Counted from the first letter of the stretch, positions 1-11,109 are shown. The stretch is DNA of 64,000 nucleotides from Heterohyrax brucei (GCA_028571685.1 CM053154.1:6113501-6177500); one strand, 5' to 3'. Notes: generated by a model not told the origin, from the sequence alone. Translations and numbers: made by a program.

Positions 1-1329
1 GTGGAACAGCCATGAGGCAGACATTCCCATTTCACATGTGAGGAACGGTCAGGAAGGAAGGGGTAACCCGTAACAGGCAGCACCCAAACCCAGCAGAATA
101 CACTGCATTGGCTCTCTGCTCTCTGAGACCATCGAAGCAATGATCCTGCCTTCCAGATCCTGGGTGCTGGCCACTCTCTTGACTTGAGGTGGAGGGCTGT
201 CAAGCCCTGGCCTCCAGCTTTACCTTGCATGCCCAATGGGTGAGAACTCTGTTGCCCTGGCTTTGGGCAGCCCCTTTCCCCCTATCTGAGTGTCAAGCCA
301 CCCCTCAGTCCCAGCAGATCCCTTTCTTCTGGCCCTTGGGCATGGCAGCCCTGCCCCTTCAGCTTTAGGTGGTAGCCCCATCCTCCTGACTAAACTGAGT
401 TGAAGACCTAACTCTTTGAGACCCAGGAAGTGAGGTTCTATCCTCTGACATGCCAGAGGCCAAGGCCCACTCTTTGAAACCAAGGAGCTCCTGCTTCTCA
501 TTCTCCTTCCAACCATTCTGCTGATCTCTGAGCTACTCCAGGGATGTTTCTTTTCTTTTTTGAGGACAAGAGATGTAGCCCCTTTGGCCTATTTCCTGCC
601 TGGAGAATTCCAAGAAGCCAGTGTTCTTTCCTTCTGTTCCTTCTTTGTCCTCTTCAGTCTAAGCTGATGGGCTCTCTACTACGGTAGCTGGTTATATCCA
701 TCAACCACAGGCTTAGCCTCTTTAACAATAGACTGTGAAACCGTATCTTTGGTGAAATTCTAGGACATGTGTCCTCAGTACAGCCGATTTTTCCAAATCT
801 TTTAAATTTTGTTCTCAGTTGACTTTTAAGTACATCTCTTTCATTTTCCTTGTTACTACGAACAGCAATGAGAAATTCGTGGCCCCATTAAGATCTTGAC
901 TAGAAATCTCCCCTGCCAGCTACTCACGTTCATCACTTAGAAGTTCCACCCTCCACCAAACACTGGAACATAATTCAAGTCGGTTCTTTGCCACTGTATA
1001 GAAAGCCTCACATTTCCTCCATAATCCAATCACATGTTCATCCTTTTCTATGAAAGTCTCACCAGAAGCACATTTAACAGCCACATTTCCAGCAGCATTT
1101 GCTCCCGGCACCGTACATACTCACTAAGACAACCGAGACGTTCTCTGTTGCTCTCCTCACTTCCTTCTGAGCCCTCACAGGGGCAGCCTGGGACATCTGT
1201 ACTTCTAACCCATCCAGGCTTTTACCGTGAGCCATCTTAAAAACTCTTCCAGCCTCTCTCTACCACTATCCAGTCTACAACTATTCCCAAATTTTGGTAC
1301 CTGTTGGAGACGCACCCCACTTTTCTCGT
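1..1329 (-). mobile_element. Probable MaLR internal region next to the LTR
   Basis: The minus-strand sequence that follows the LTR at 1330-1715 resembles the non-coding internal region of MaLR elements. Just past the LTR edge it reads 'gtggggtgcgtctcca', then a diverged stretch about 1.3 kb long. The similarity is clearest at 840-1329 and fades toward position 1. No reading frame survives: the 98-codon frame at 220-516 has no recognisable domain. If the assignment is right, the element runs off the left edge of the window. The far end could instead be unique DNA. Confidence 0.45.
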
Positions 1330-1715
1330 AGCAAATTCTATCCCAGTTCTCTACTGCTGCGGCAACAAAATATCACAAGTGGATAGCTTTCACAGTGTTC
1401 TCACAGTCCAGGAGGCTGACATCCAACTTCAGAGCCATGGCTCAAGGAGAAGGCTTTCTCTGTCACTCTGGAGACACGCTCTTGTCTCTTCAGCTTCTGC
1501 TTCCCGGACAATCTTCATGTGACCTGGCATCTCTCTGCCCTGGACTCTGCTTCTCCTTACCAGTTGAGCTCTTGTATCTAAAGGCACTACACACTAATCC
1601 TGTCTCATAAACACAACAAAGACAACCCATTCCCAAATGGGATTACAACCACTGGCAGGCAGAGCATGATTTACAATATATATTGGGGGAAGATGCAATT
1701 TAGTCCTTAACAAGA
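1330..1715 (-). mobile_element. MaLR-type LTR, antisense
   Basis: Read on the minus strand, this begins with a segment like 'ggactaaattgcatc' and ends with a conserved block around 'ctgtgagaacactgtg' and 'ccacttgtgatattttgtt'. The same block order is seen in the plus-strand elements at 4548, 16706, 19370 and 51237. These blocks are typical of non-autonomous ERVL-MaLR (MLT1-like) LTRs, which lack an envelope gene and are long dead. The family is assigned from memory of the LTR consensus. The LTR is diverged but nearly full length. Confidence 0.7.
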
Positions 1716-2599
1716 CCCAAAACATGTTCGATTAGCCAGTTCTCATTAAAAAAAAAAAAAAAAGAAAAGGACATTTCTCACACCCAATGGATTCTACCTA
1801 ATAAGACATAGAACCCACTGTAAAAAATCTTCAAAATCACCAACTGAATTTCTCATCCAACTGTCACATGCACTCCAGCAGACTAAACCAGCTGATTTCA
1901 ATGGTTAGTTTTTTAGAAGCAGATCAACAGGCCTGTTTTCCTGTCAGTATTTACGTTATAGAATCACGGGACTATTCTGTGTCTGAAAGAAAATTATGCC
2001 CTTGACAGACTCAAGGATGAAGGTTCTCACGGTGATTGTGGGTATTTAGCTGCTACCATTATCCAGACTTCTATTGCTAGCAAAATCATTTTTAAGAAGT
2101 CAAAACAAGCCCAGTATTTCATGTTCACAAAAATTCTAAAATTATCAAAAAACCATACATATGCAGACTTTCTCATCTATCACCTTGTATTTCACAAAAA
2201 TTCATAAAAGTTAAATGTCCTCCACTGGCATAAATGGCTATTGGGACTTATTAAGTTTATTTAGCATTTCATGTGACTTTATAACAAGAAACGGCTGCAT
2301 CAGGTGACAGAAACAGCACATGAGTAACGTCCCCAGTTCAATGTAACCATATTCCTAAGCCTTTAGGAGCCATAATGCATTTATCACAAGTCTTAGGCAG
2401 CATCCCTGCTGGCAGGCCTATTTTGCTACAGAGTGGAAAAAACAAAAAAACTCAAAAAGTAGTAAAATCAACTAGGATGAGCACGTCAAATGCGGGTACG
2501 TTCAGGCACATGTGTGTTTGTAGGGTGCAGACAGGTCATTCCTTCCTCCCTTACAGTTTCATCTTTGAGAAATCCCACTGTCACCGAGTCAGACATTAC
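1716..2599. other. Unclassified AT-rich stretch
   Basis: A run of 15 A residues sits near 1749-1764 and may be an old retroposon tail. Otherwise I recognise no repeat, RNA gene or exon here. Confidence 0.5.
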
Positions 2600-2760
2600 A
2601 GAAGGCAGTAAGGAAGATCTTCTCTGTGACACTTCTGGTTTAATGGTCCTTAACAACTCATTATTTTATATGAAGGAAGGGAGAGACTCACAGAGGGTTA
2701 CACACTTGACCCGGGTCACACAGCAGGGTCAGCAGTAGGACACTGGCTGCCCAGCCACCG
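2600..2760. repeat. MIR SINE relic
   Basis: The segment contains the MIR-like core pattern: a tract around 'gaaggaagggagagactcacagagggtt', quoted here only as a landmark in two parts (gaaggaaggga and gactcacagagggtt), followed by 'gtcacacagcagg'. MIRs are tRNA-derived SINEs spread before the placental radiation, so strong decay is expected. Confidence 0.6.
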
Positions 2761-2788
2761 GGCTGGTCTATGCTCTTTTTGTCAGTAA

Positions 2789-2985
2789 GTCAAAACCAAA
2801 CCCATTACCATCGAGTCAATTCCAACTCATGGCAACACGTCATGTGTCAGAGCAGAGTTGTACTGTAGACACTTTCCAGTGGCTGTCACTGACAGACACT
2901 GATCACCAAGGCTTTCTTCCTCAGCACTGCTGAGTGGATTCCAACAGCCAACCTCTCAGTTACTCACATGGCTCCCCGCAAGACA
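2789..2985 (-). repeat. AfroSINE copy, long form
   Basis: The minus-strand tail is visible as 'aaccaaacccattaccat' followed by 'cgagtcaattccaactca', and the head as 'cagttactcac'. The middle holds the 'caaggctttcttcctc' block of the long form. The copy is diverged. Confidence 0.7.
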
Positions 2986-3028
2986 ATCCAATAAGAGTAT
3001 CAGACAAGGACATCACAGAGAGAATAAT

Positions 3029-3388
3029 GACCTCCCCGCAAACATGTCCACACCTCATTCCCAGAAGCTGTGAATACGCTCCCTGACATGGGAAAAGGGA
3101 CTTCGTGGTCATCACCAAGTTAAGGACACTGAGGCGGGAAACTCAGCCCCGGATTGTCAGGGTAAGTCCAAGCCAATCACAGTGGCCTTTAAAAGGAAGA
3201 TCCGAGTCAGAAAGGAGGGGTGACAGCAGAAGCAGACAGAGAGATACACTGAAAAGGCCACAAGCCAAAGAGTCAGGGCAGTGTCTAGAAGACAAGGAAA
3301 TATATTGTCCCCTAGAGCCTTCTGAAGGAGGACGGCCCTGTAAACTCCTTGACTTTGTACTCCTGTCCTCCAGAACCCTACAGTGACG
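3029..3388 (+). mobile_element. MaLR-type LTR, MLT1-like
   Basis: Ordered blocks match the MLT1 LTR pattern: 'ctgtgaatacgctccctgac', 'gggacttcgtgg', 'aagttaaggacactgag', 'ggattgtcagggt', 'ccaatcacagtggcc', and near the end 'cctccagaaccctacag'. A 93-codon frame across it is accidental. The antisense LTR at 58090-58622 belongs to the same group. Confidence 0.65.
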
Positions 3389-3547
3389 TTTGTTGTAAGT
3401 CAGTGGGGTAGACAGTCAGGGAGTAAGACGCAGGGTCCCAGGGTTACCAGCAGCTCACCATGCCACCATGAGCAAGTCACAACTCCTCCATAGGATCTGG
3501 TTGTTGCATCTGTTAAATGGGCTGATAGACTACAGTGTGACAGTAAC

Positions 3548-3812
3548 CAGACAGAGGAGGAGCAGGACCGAGAAGGATAAAGGGACTGCAGTTTATTATT
3601 CACCATTTGTCATCTAGGTGGAAATAGGCAAAGAGGTGGTAAAGGTTAGAGTGTGGAATACAAGTATCAAAGAGCCTGTTCTCAAATTCTAATCGAACAC
3701 AGACACAATGCAGAGACGTTTTAGTCCTTCTTCAGCGTACAGCATCACCAAACGCCTGACCCACAACTAGCACCAACTGTGTTACCACGATCTAGTCCCA
3801 AAGGTCACAGTG
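3548..3812 (-). repeat. Unclassified dispersed repeat, copy 1
   Basis: This segment aligns along its whole length with 7022-7290. Shared landmarks are 'tctcaaattctaat', 'cttcttcag', 'tctagtcc' and 'aaaggtcacagtgcc'. On the minus strand both copies end in an AATAAA-like signal a short distance before the similarity stops, so they may be an LTR or the 3' end of a retroposed transcript. I do not recognise the family. Confidence 0.6.
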
Positions 3813-4232
3813 CCCAAAGGCTGCTGGCTGCTGAGGAAGCAGCTGCCTGGCCCAAGCCCTCAGCACCTCTTACACAAAGGAATGAATCCCCTCTGCACCC
3901 GCTCGTCCCACACAGAAGTAAACCCTTTTCGGTACTGCCCACCAACACAGCTGCCTCCCACGATCTCACTTCAAGACACAGCACTGTTTCCCGCGGTTTT
4001 CCGAGCAACGGCGAATCCCTGGGAACCAGGCCGGGAGCCCCTCGGGATCTGGCCCCAACAGCCTGCCTCTCCACCCTCATCTCACCCCACTCACCGGCCT
4101 CCAGCCCGCCCAGCAGCCCTCTCTTCCACCCCAGATCTTGTCACCAGCTGCTCTGCCAGGACTGTCCTTCCTCCCACTCCTTCTGAAAGTTCCACCATGT
4201 GCCTAATCCTCCTTCCGTCCCACGATCTGACA
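3813..4232. other. C-rich unique stretch, no gene supported
   Basis: Frames of 91 to 182 codons overlap on both strands here. All are low in complexity (Pro and Ser rich), disagree with each other and show no domain. They reflect a lack of stop codons in C-rich DNA. No repeat was recognised. Confidence 0.5.
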
Positions 4233-4400
4233 CAGCAACTGGTGGTGCAGCAGCCAAGAGCCAAATCTACAAACCCAAAGGCCAGCAGTTCCAATTCACC
4301 AGCTGCTCCTGGAGAACAGTGTAGGGCAGCTCTATTCTGTCCTACAGGGTCACTATGAGTCGGACACCACACCAATGCTTTTGTTTTGGTTGTCTTTTGT
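4233..4400 (+). repeat. AfroSINE copy
   Basis: Head 'aactggtggtgcagcag', middle 'aaaggccagcagttcc' and tail 'cctacagggtcactatga' give a plus-strand, short-form copy. Confidence 0.8.
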
Positions 4401-4547
4401 TTGTTTATTTCTTCCTCATGATCCTTACAAATTTCCAAGTTTCTCCTCCCACCGAAACGACACACACAGGCATGACCGGGCAGAGCTGCTTGTGGACGCA
4501 TCTATCTCTCCCACCAGACCACAGACTCCCTAAAGAAAGTGTTACAG

Positions 4548-5103
4548 ATTGAATTGCGTCCCCTCAAAAATGTATGCTGTAAATCCTAAACTCCATTCCT
4601 TTGGTAGGACCCCTGGTAGCATAGTGGTTAAGAGCTTGGCTGCTAACCAAGAAGTCAACAGTTCAAATCCACCAGGCGCTCCGTGGAAACTCTATGGCAA
4701 AGTTCTACCCTGGCCTATAGGGTAGCTATGAGTCCGAATTGACTGGATGGCAATGAGTTTAAGTTTGGATGGTCATAATGACATTTGAGAATGAGTTGTC
4801 TTTATTATGTTAACGAGGGGGGTTGGTTGTGGGGCAGTTCCCAAATTAATCTCTTACAAAATACAAAATGAGCCAGTGAAGTGAGAGAGACAGAAAGAGA
4901 GAGAGAAGTGCCAGAGGTCTCAAAAGAACTCAGAGGCAGCAGTTGAAGGGACAAGGACCTTACTTCACAGTGGACAGAGAAAGTCTTGCCCTAGAGCTCT
5001 GAACTCAGACTTTCTCTCCTCCTAAACTGTGAGAAAATAAACTTCTGTTTGTTAAAACCACCCACTTGTGGTCTCTCTGCTACAGCAGTACCATATAAGT
5101 AAT
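4548..5103 (+). mobile_element. MaLR-type LTR split by a SINE
   Basis: The LTR starts near 'gattgaattgcgtcccctc' and ends near 'ctacagcagtaccatataag'. It carries an AATAAA signal at about 5036 after 'aactgtgagaaaataaa'. A plus-strand AfroSINE at 4606-4772 interrupts it, so the LTR is older than that SINE insertion. Confidence 0.75.
4606..4772 (+). repeat. AfroSINE copy inside an LTR
   Basis: A short-form copy with a clear head ('ggtagcatagtggttaagag'), middle ('gctgctaaccaagaagtc') and tail ('gaattgactggatggcaatg'). It is nested in the MaLR LTR at 4548-5103. Confidence 0.9.
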
Positions 5104-5554
5104 CCAGGAGGGGAATATTAGCAAACGCTAGACTTCTCACAGTAGCTAAAAAACCATACCTTGCAGGCACTCAATAAAGAAGTCACTGAATTTAACCAGA
5201 GCACAAAGTCTTCCTCCTTGCACTCTCTGCAACACACAGAAAGCAAAACCTGAATGATTTGTTCCTCTTCCAAAGTGGACATGTTCATGGCAAAGACACC
5301 CAGCAGCCTGAAGCTTATTTCATCAACAGAAAGCCAGACGGACTGTTGCTTGCCCAGCTCTACTCTGGGGCTTTCCAGCCAAACGGTACATACAACCAGC
5401 ATCAAGTTCAGGTTCAAGGCTGCCTTACAGCACGCAAGATGTACGATCCACCATCACCCATCTGAAACTCAGCTCAGCTCAGCTCAGCTCATGGGTAGCC
5501 CAAAGGTGAGAAGGAGACACTGCTGACACCTCGTGCTATCGGCAACCAAGGTCA
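5104..5554. other. Unique stretch with a small pentanucleotide repeat
   Basis: The only structure noticed is about five copies of CAGCT at 5466-5490. Frames on both strands overlap without a recognisable product. Confidence 0.5.
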
Positions 5555-5706
5555 GAAAACAAACTACAAACTGTTGCCTTCCAGTTGATTCCGACTCACA
5601 GTGACCCTATACGACAGAGGAGAACTGCCCTAGAGGGCTTCCAGGGAGCACTGACCTCCTGGTTAGTACCTATAGTTCTTAACCACTGTGCAACAAGGCT
5701 TTCCCA
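5555..5706 (-). repeat. AfroSINE copy
   Basis: A minus-strand short form: tail 'gattccgactcacagtgacc' at the left and head 'ttcttaaccactgtgcaac' at the right. Confidence 0.85.
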
Positions 5707-6186
5707 GAAAACAGTATATGTATTAATTATTTAGTGAGAAATGAATCTGGTCTGCAAGCCTCCATCTAAAGTACAATTTTTTTAAAAATCTAAAAAAAAG
5801 TTCCCCTCAGTATTTCCCTGTCCCACACACTATCCCTCTGAACAATGACTTAGCACATCCAGGAAATCCCTCACAGAAAGCGTCAGGACATTATTCAGAT
5901 CCCTGGCTGGCCTGATCACTGTCTTCAAAAAGAGACTGGAGGCTGAGGCACTGCCCTTCTAAGACCCCTACCCCAACCCCCCAGCTCTCTGACTCGGTGG
6001 CAGCGGCAGGTGGGGTCGGTGCTGCCCACAGCGCCTGCCACGCTGGCGTCAGAGCACTTTGGAGGCTACGCTGGATCATCTCACTTGTCTCCTCCGCTTA
6101 GCTGGGAGCTGTTCAAAGACAAAACCCACGTCGGTGGTGAGTGGGTGGCTGGGTGGGCGGACAGATGGACATACATGAATGACGAT
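5707..6186. other. Stretch without recognised features
   Basis: Moderately GC-rich at 5930-6180. No repeat or exon was recognised. Confidence 0.4.
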
Positions 6187-6330
6187 ACCAAACCAAAAAC
6201 CAAACCCATTATCTCTGAGTGGATTTCAACTCACAGCAACCCTACAGGACAGAGCAGAACTGGCCCACAGAGTTTCCAAGGAGTTCCTGTTGCATTCAAC
6301 CTGCCCGTGAAACCTTGCCTCGTCAGGGTT
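6187..6330 (-). repeat. AfroSINE copy, partial
   Basis: The tail and middle are clear ('aaaaaccaaacccattat', 'tacaggacagagcagaactg', 'gagtttccaaggag'). The head is lost. Confidence 0.8.
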
Positions 6331-6349
6331 TCAATGGATGGAGACAGAC

Positions 6350-6412
6350 GAAACTGGGAGGGAAGGAGGGAGGGGAAGAGGGAGGGATGCAGGGAGAGAG
6401 GCAGGCTAGCTC
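6350..6412 (+). repeat. GGA-rich polypurine tract
   Basis: A short tract of repeated GGGA and GGAGG runs. The plus strand has enough G runs to form a G-quadruplex in principle. Confidence 0.6.
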
Positions 6413-6475
6413 TCAGCATTGTCTCTTTTGAGTTGGTGTCTATTTTCCTGTGCACAGTCTAAAATATTGGGTAGC

Positions 6476-6520
6476 AATGAGCTGGAATAGACTTGATGGC
6501 ATTGGGTTTTTTGTAGTCTA
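6476..6520 (+). repeat. AfroSINE tail fragment
   Basis: Only the 3' tail is present: 'aatagacttgatggcattgg' followed by 'gttttttg'. Confidence 0.6.
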
Positions 6521-7021
6521 TACAAGAAAAAAAAATATTTTTAAGGCCATCTATAATATTTTTTAAAGATGTAATGAATTTTTCTTAAAAAAAAAAAAAA
6601 GCTGCTCAGGCAAATTAGGAAAAGTTTAGACTCAGCACCCTTAATGTTGTGCCCTCAAAGCCCTCACACTCAGAGGAGCTCAGAGCCCCCCACATCTGAT
6701 TCAGTGCCTCAGGTTTAACAGGAAAAGACTGACAGGAAAGCCAGGAAGAGAAGTCCAAGGTCAAAGAACACCTCGCACTGCATGTATGTGCGTGTGTGTT
6801 TGCATGTGTGTGTGTGTGAGTATGCGCACACACGCATTTGACAGAACATCCCAGGTTTCTAAAAAGTATACTCCTTTCAAAGTCACCAAGGTTATTCTTT
6901 CTTGGTTCCTATCTTTCTTACTTAGGAACACAGAGATTGCTTCTCTGCCAGTAAAATCCCCTGCGGCAGAACTCCATGCAATGTTTGGATATTAGAATCA
7001 AGGAACTCATCTAAATAATTA
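6521..7021. other. Stretch with A-run and TG microsatellite
   Basis: A run of 14 A residues lies at 6587-6600, and a degenerate TG/CA microsatellite at 6783-6836. The 72-codon frames across it are chance products of the dinucleotide repeat. Nothing else was recognised. Confidence 0.6.
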
Positions 7022-7290
7022 CAGAAACGGAGCAGGGCACAGAAAGATAAAGGAACCATCGGTTTTTATTCACTATTTCTTCTGCCTTCTGGATGGAAAC
7101 AGGTGGGAGGGATGGTGAAGATAAGACTGTGAAAAGAAATATATAAAAGAGCCTTTTCTCAAATTCTAATTGAACTGATAGGCACAATTCAAAGGTATTT
7201 TAATATCTTTCTTCAGTATAAAATATCACTGCATGCCTTAGCCACCCACTATCTTATCTCAGTCTAGTCCAAAAGGTCACAGTGCCTAAA
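7022..7290 (-). repeat. Unclassified dispersed repeat, copy 2
   Basis: Homologous to 3548-3812, roughly 70 per cent identical by eye. It has the same landmarks, 'tctcaaattctaat', 'cttcttcagta' and 'aaaggtcacagtgcc', and the same AATAAA-like signal on the minus strand. Confidence 0.6.
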
Positions 7291-8295
7291 CCACGACGGT
7301 GGCTTCAGAAGGGTACTGGGTTTTGACCCAGGGTCAGCCTGATCAACCCAGGGATTTATTGCTTTTTTCAAGACAGAAAAAAATAACCATTCATTTTTCC
7401 ACATTTTCATCTTTCATGAAGTCAGTCCTACAATAGAAAGTCACTGGTCCCAATACTGATGGTCTTTGCAAATCCACCCACAAATGCAAAAAAGTTTAGC
7501 TGACCTAAAAATGACTTATTTTTTTGAATTTAATTTTGCTCAGCTGCAAAGAGGTGTAGTCATGGGACACAGAAAGATACTTCATCTCTTTAATCAACTT
7601 TCTTCAAGGCAGAAAAATTATTGCAACTTGGGAAAACAGATGCTGACAAACCACTCAGCCCATACACACTCTAGCCATGGAGACATAAAGTGACCTCACC
7701 CCAACAGGCCTCAGCCAAATCCCACCACTGGCCAGTCCTCAGAGGCTCACTGCAAAGGAGGCACCCTGTCATACATGGACCCGGCAGAGCCCACCCTGGC
7801 TGGTCCCAGTGACATCCCCAGTGGAACCAAGGACAGACCACAGTCTGTCTGCCTTGCTCCCTGGTCAGGACTCACTTTCCCTCCACCAGTCAAACAGCTT
7901 CCACCTAGAGGGAGACAGAAGCAGGAAAAGTAGACAGGCCTGGGGACCCCACCTGGGACAGAGGCAGCCAGGCCACCACCACTGGGGACACAAGGGAACA
8001 ACAGGGGAAGGACAGAAAAATCACACCTAGAAGCCCGTATCGGTGCTGTTGCAGTGAGATGACTTGGCGGAGTTCCCCCCGCACCTCCCCTGGGCTTCAG
8101 GGACATGGGTGGTGGGATGTACCCTGCAGCAGGGAAGGTCACCCCCTCTCCACTCCATCCAGGCCTATGTCTCTGCTGTCACTCTAACAGGAATGGTGAC
8201 AGCTGGAGAAAGGCAAGGGCAAAAAGAACATTCCAGAATGCAAGCTGCTCTTCCCAATGGCTAAAACTCTGCAGGCCGTGAGAAAAACACACGCC
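7291..8295. other. Unique stretch, no gene supported
   Basis: AT-rich at 7291-7680, GC-rich at 7700-8250. The 131-codon minus frame at 7747-8142 is Gly and Pro rich, overlaps competing plus-strand frames and has no recognised domain. Confidence 0.4.
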
Positions 8296-8575
8296 TAACT
8301 AAAACACCAAACCACTGCCATGAAGTCGATGCCGACTCACGCCAAGTGCCGTCAATTTGGATCCAACTCGTAGCGACCCTGGGACCCATGACCAAGACAC
8401 CAAACCAAACCATCGCCATCAAGGTGATTCCGACTCACAGCAGCCCTCTAAGACAGAGTCAAACTGCCCCACAGAGATGCCACACAGTGCCATGTGGCTT
8501 CAAACTGTTGACATTTGGTTAGCCGCTGTAGCTCTTAACCAATACCTAGCTGCTAACCAATAGGCCTCCGGGGTC
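8296..8575 (-). repeat. Cluster of AfroSINE tail pieces plus one copy
   Basis: Three successive tails appear on the minus strand: 'actgccatgaagtcgatgcc' near 8313, 'ccgtcaatttggatccaact' near 8349 and 'atcgccatcaaggtgattcc' near 8412. Only the last continues into a body and head, ending near 8575. Repeated insertion or tail slippage could explain the row. Confidence 0.75.
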
Positions 8576-8882
8576 CCTCCCTGCACAGATACAATCCATC
8601 CATAAAGCTAGCCACCAAGCGGGGAGCCTTTGTCATCACAGAAGGCTGAGCACAGGAGCTGGAGCCCACTGAACCACTGCCCTGTACCCTCCCAGCTCAG
8701 GCCCAGGTCCGCACTGCTCCCCGTCTGGAATGCACTTCCCCCTCCACCTGGCCTGCTGCTCACGTCTGCCCTGGGGCAGGGAAAGCCGCCTGCACTGCCC
8801 ACCCACCAGGCGTTTGGCACACCCTCTCATCTGCACCCTCCGCTTACTCTTTCCCTACTGGAAGCACCAGCCATGTGAGACA
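8576..8882. other. Short GC-rich unique stretch
   Basis: Competing frames on both strands. No feature recognised. Confidence 0.4.
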
Positions 8883-9090
8883 CAAAAGCAAAACTCTTTG
8901 TCTTCCAGTCAATTCTGACTCATGGTGACCCCATGGGACAGAGCAGGGCCTGTCCCACAGGGCTTCCTAGGCTGCTATCTGTAAGGGAGCAGTTCCAGTC
9001 TTTTGACCGTGGTGCAGCCGGTGGTTCAAACCACTGACCTTCTGGTTAGCAGCTGAGCACTTAACCACTGCACCACCACAGCCCCTTTAT
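8883..9090 (-). repeat. AfroSINE copy, long form
   Basis: The tail is 'cttccagtcaattctgactc', the long-form middle is 'ggcttcctaggctgctatct', and the head is 'gagcacttaaccactgcacc'. About 208 bp. Confidence 0.88.
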
Positions 9091-9097
9091 TAGGACA

Positions 9098-9250
9098 CTC
9101 CTTGCCATCAAGCTGACTCTGACTCTTAGCGACCCTGTAAGGCAGAGCAGAACTACCCCATAGTGCTCCCACGGAGCGGCTGGTAGGTTTGAACACCAAC
9201 CTTTCAGTTAGCAGCTGAGAGCTTCACCACTGCACAGTCAGGACTCCTCC
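9098..9250 (-). repeat. AfroSINE copy, short form
   Basis: Directly follows the previous copy in the same orientation. Tail 'atcaagctgactctgactct', head 'gagagcttcaccactgcaca'. It lacks the roughly 45-bp middle block that its neighbour has. Confidence 0.85.
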
Positions 9251-9287
9251 TCCCTAACTGGTGCTGGTGCTGGTGTCAGTGCTGGGG

Positions 9288-9332
9288 TTAGGTGCTGTCC
9301 AGTCAGTTTGGACCCACAGCAGCCTTGTGTAC
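9288..9332 (-). mobile_element. RTE or SINE 3' tail fragment
   Basis: The motif 'gttaggtgctgtccagtcag' is the reverse complement of the RTE 3' end seen at 11890-11912 and 38610-38645. Nothing more of the element is present. Confidence 0.5.
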
Positions 9333-9335
9333 ACC

Positions 9336-10288
9336 AGAATGAAATCCTGAGGGGTCCCTGTGCCATCCCCACAGCCATCGCTAAGAGACAGGTACCAGTA
9401 AACACTCGTTAAATGGAGCCATGAGTAAGGGTCGCTCCCTTCTCTTGCTCCCCAGGCCCACGAGAGCTCCTGGACGCTTTCTGCCCCCCACCGTCTGCTC
9501 CCGACGCCCTTCCCGCCACCCACACCTTGTCCATCTCTGCACCCAGATTCAACAGAGCCCAGCGTTGCCTGAGTCACGGCATAAACCGACATGGGAATTC
9601 ACGGTGGAAAGACTGGTAACCTGAACCCCAAACCCCATGGAAAATAACTGGGTTTGCTAGAGTTTAGGTCACACTCAAAGCGGATGTCCAGATGGGGGTC
9701 TTCGCCAAGATGAGGCCCGCTCCAACAAGTCTCTGAGGTCTCCCTGCTGCAGCAGAAACAGCACAGGGCTTCACGAGGGCAGAAGACCCAAGGGCACTGC
9801 CCACGCTGAGCCACCTCAGCAAACAGACACCCTGCTCTGCTCTCAGAGACCGCGAGCGAGGAGCTGGTCACATCCGGGCTCGGAGCGGATCGCAGCTCTT
9901 CCAGGGCAGGAACACGCGTCTGAAAGAAGAGGCCTGAGCGGCCCACACCAGCACAACACTGAGCACCACTGACCGAAGACAGAAGACAGGCCCATGGAGC
10001 CCCCGGGCCACTGCATCACCGTGAAGCAGCTGCTGCCCTGCAGCTCTATCCTGGGTACTGATGTTCAGTGCCCTCTCGAGAAAACCTTCTACTCTCACAC
10101 GGCCAGTGGTCTCCACGCTCCACTTGGCCTTAGAACAAGACACCCTCAAGTCCTACAGTCAGATTCCGCAGACAAGGGAAAACACACGATGCCCAGGTGC
10201 CCAACACAGGATTCCCACGGTCCCCACAACCTGCGACTTCCCTTTCCACCTGCCGCCCTGTGGCTGGCTCCTAAGACCCAGCAAACCT
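9336..10288. other. Unique GC-rich stretch, no gene supported
   Basis: Minus frames of 93, 112 and 115 codons overlap plus frames of similar length. None has a recognisable domain. No repeat was recognised. Confidence 0.4.
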
Positions 10289-10362
10289 CAGGGTTTAAGC
10301 CCCCTACAGGACAGAGCAGAAGCACCCCATAGGTTCCCAAGGAGAGCCTGGGAGATACCAAC
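10289..10362 (-). repeat. AfroSINE fragment
   Basis: The middle part is visible as 'ctacaggacagagcagaagc' and 'ggttcccaaggagag'. Head and tail are absent. Confidence 0.6.
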
Positions 10363-10460
10363 CTTCAGCCTGGGGTTTCCACAGGAACACAGTGGTGACC
10401 AACGTCTCAAAACACAGGACAAGTTTAAAGATGCACTGAGCCCCGACACGTGAAGGATAC

Positions 10461-11019
10461 AAACACGGACACAAAAAGCCCACAAACTCATCCTAGAAAA
10501 AGCGCTACATACCTCACTGCTGAGTGTCACCACAGTCCCCTTCCAAGTGGCCCCCTTGGGAAGCTATGCACCAATGCCGATGCCTAGTCCGCCCTTCAAA
10601 GCCATTTTGGAACCTTTTCTGGAATGGCCAACAGAAGAGTCATCATATTGCCCTAAATGTCCTGAATATCATCAAAACGTCTTCTTTTCACTATTTCCTT
10701 TATCCTCGGGTAAGGAAAGAAGTCACTGGGGGCCAGGTCCAGTGAGTTGGGTGGGTGTTCCAACAGAGTTACTTGTTTCCTGGCTAAAAACATCCTCACA
10801 GACAACTAGACAATTAAGTTCACAAACCTGCCACCTTGCCACCACGCACCATGGCCATTCCAGAAAGAGTTCCAAAACTGCTTTCAACAGTGAAAGCATT
10901 GGTGTTGGTGCACAGCTTCCCCCAGGGAGCACCTGGGAGGGGACCGTGGTGATAGTCAACAATGAGGTATGCTGCATATAGAACAATTAAGTTCATGGAC
11001 TTCATTGTCAGGCTTTGTA
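10461..11019. mobile_element. Palindromic mariner-derived element, copy A
   Basis: A non-autonomous Tc1/mariner derivative of about 560 bp. Its two ends are inverted copies of each other: 'acaaactcatcctagaaaaa' near 10480, and the complementary end 'ttaagttcatggacttcatt' near 10987. The minus strand at about 10690-10765 encodes LLEHPPNSLDLAPSDFF, the mariner signature around the third catalytic aspartate. The right arm carries the C-terminal coding piece on the plus strand, decayed. Three further copies with the same layout are at 25843, 46586 and 48554. Confidence 0.75.
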
Positions 11020-11061
11020 TAAACACGACATATGCATACACACACTGACACATGCACACAC

Positions 11062-11082
11062 GTTTTTTTTTTTTTTTTTTTA
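11062..11082 (+). repeat. T-run
   Basis: About 19 T residues just after the mariner element, following a CA-rich stretch. Simple sequence. Confidence 0.8.
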
Positions 11083-11109
11083 ATGGATATGATAAACTGC
11101 ACAATCTTA

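Noticed and set aside
3810..4358. 182-codon plus frame, with 135-codon and 136-codon frames overlapping on both strands
   Set aside because: C-rich DNA with few stops; no domain; the last part runs into an AfroSINE.
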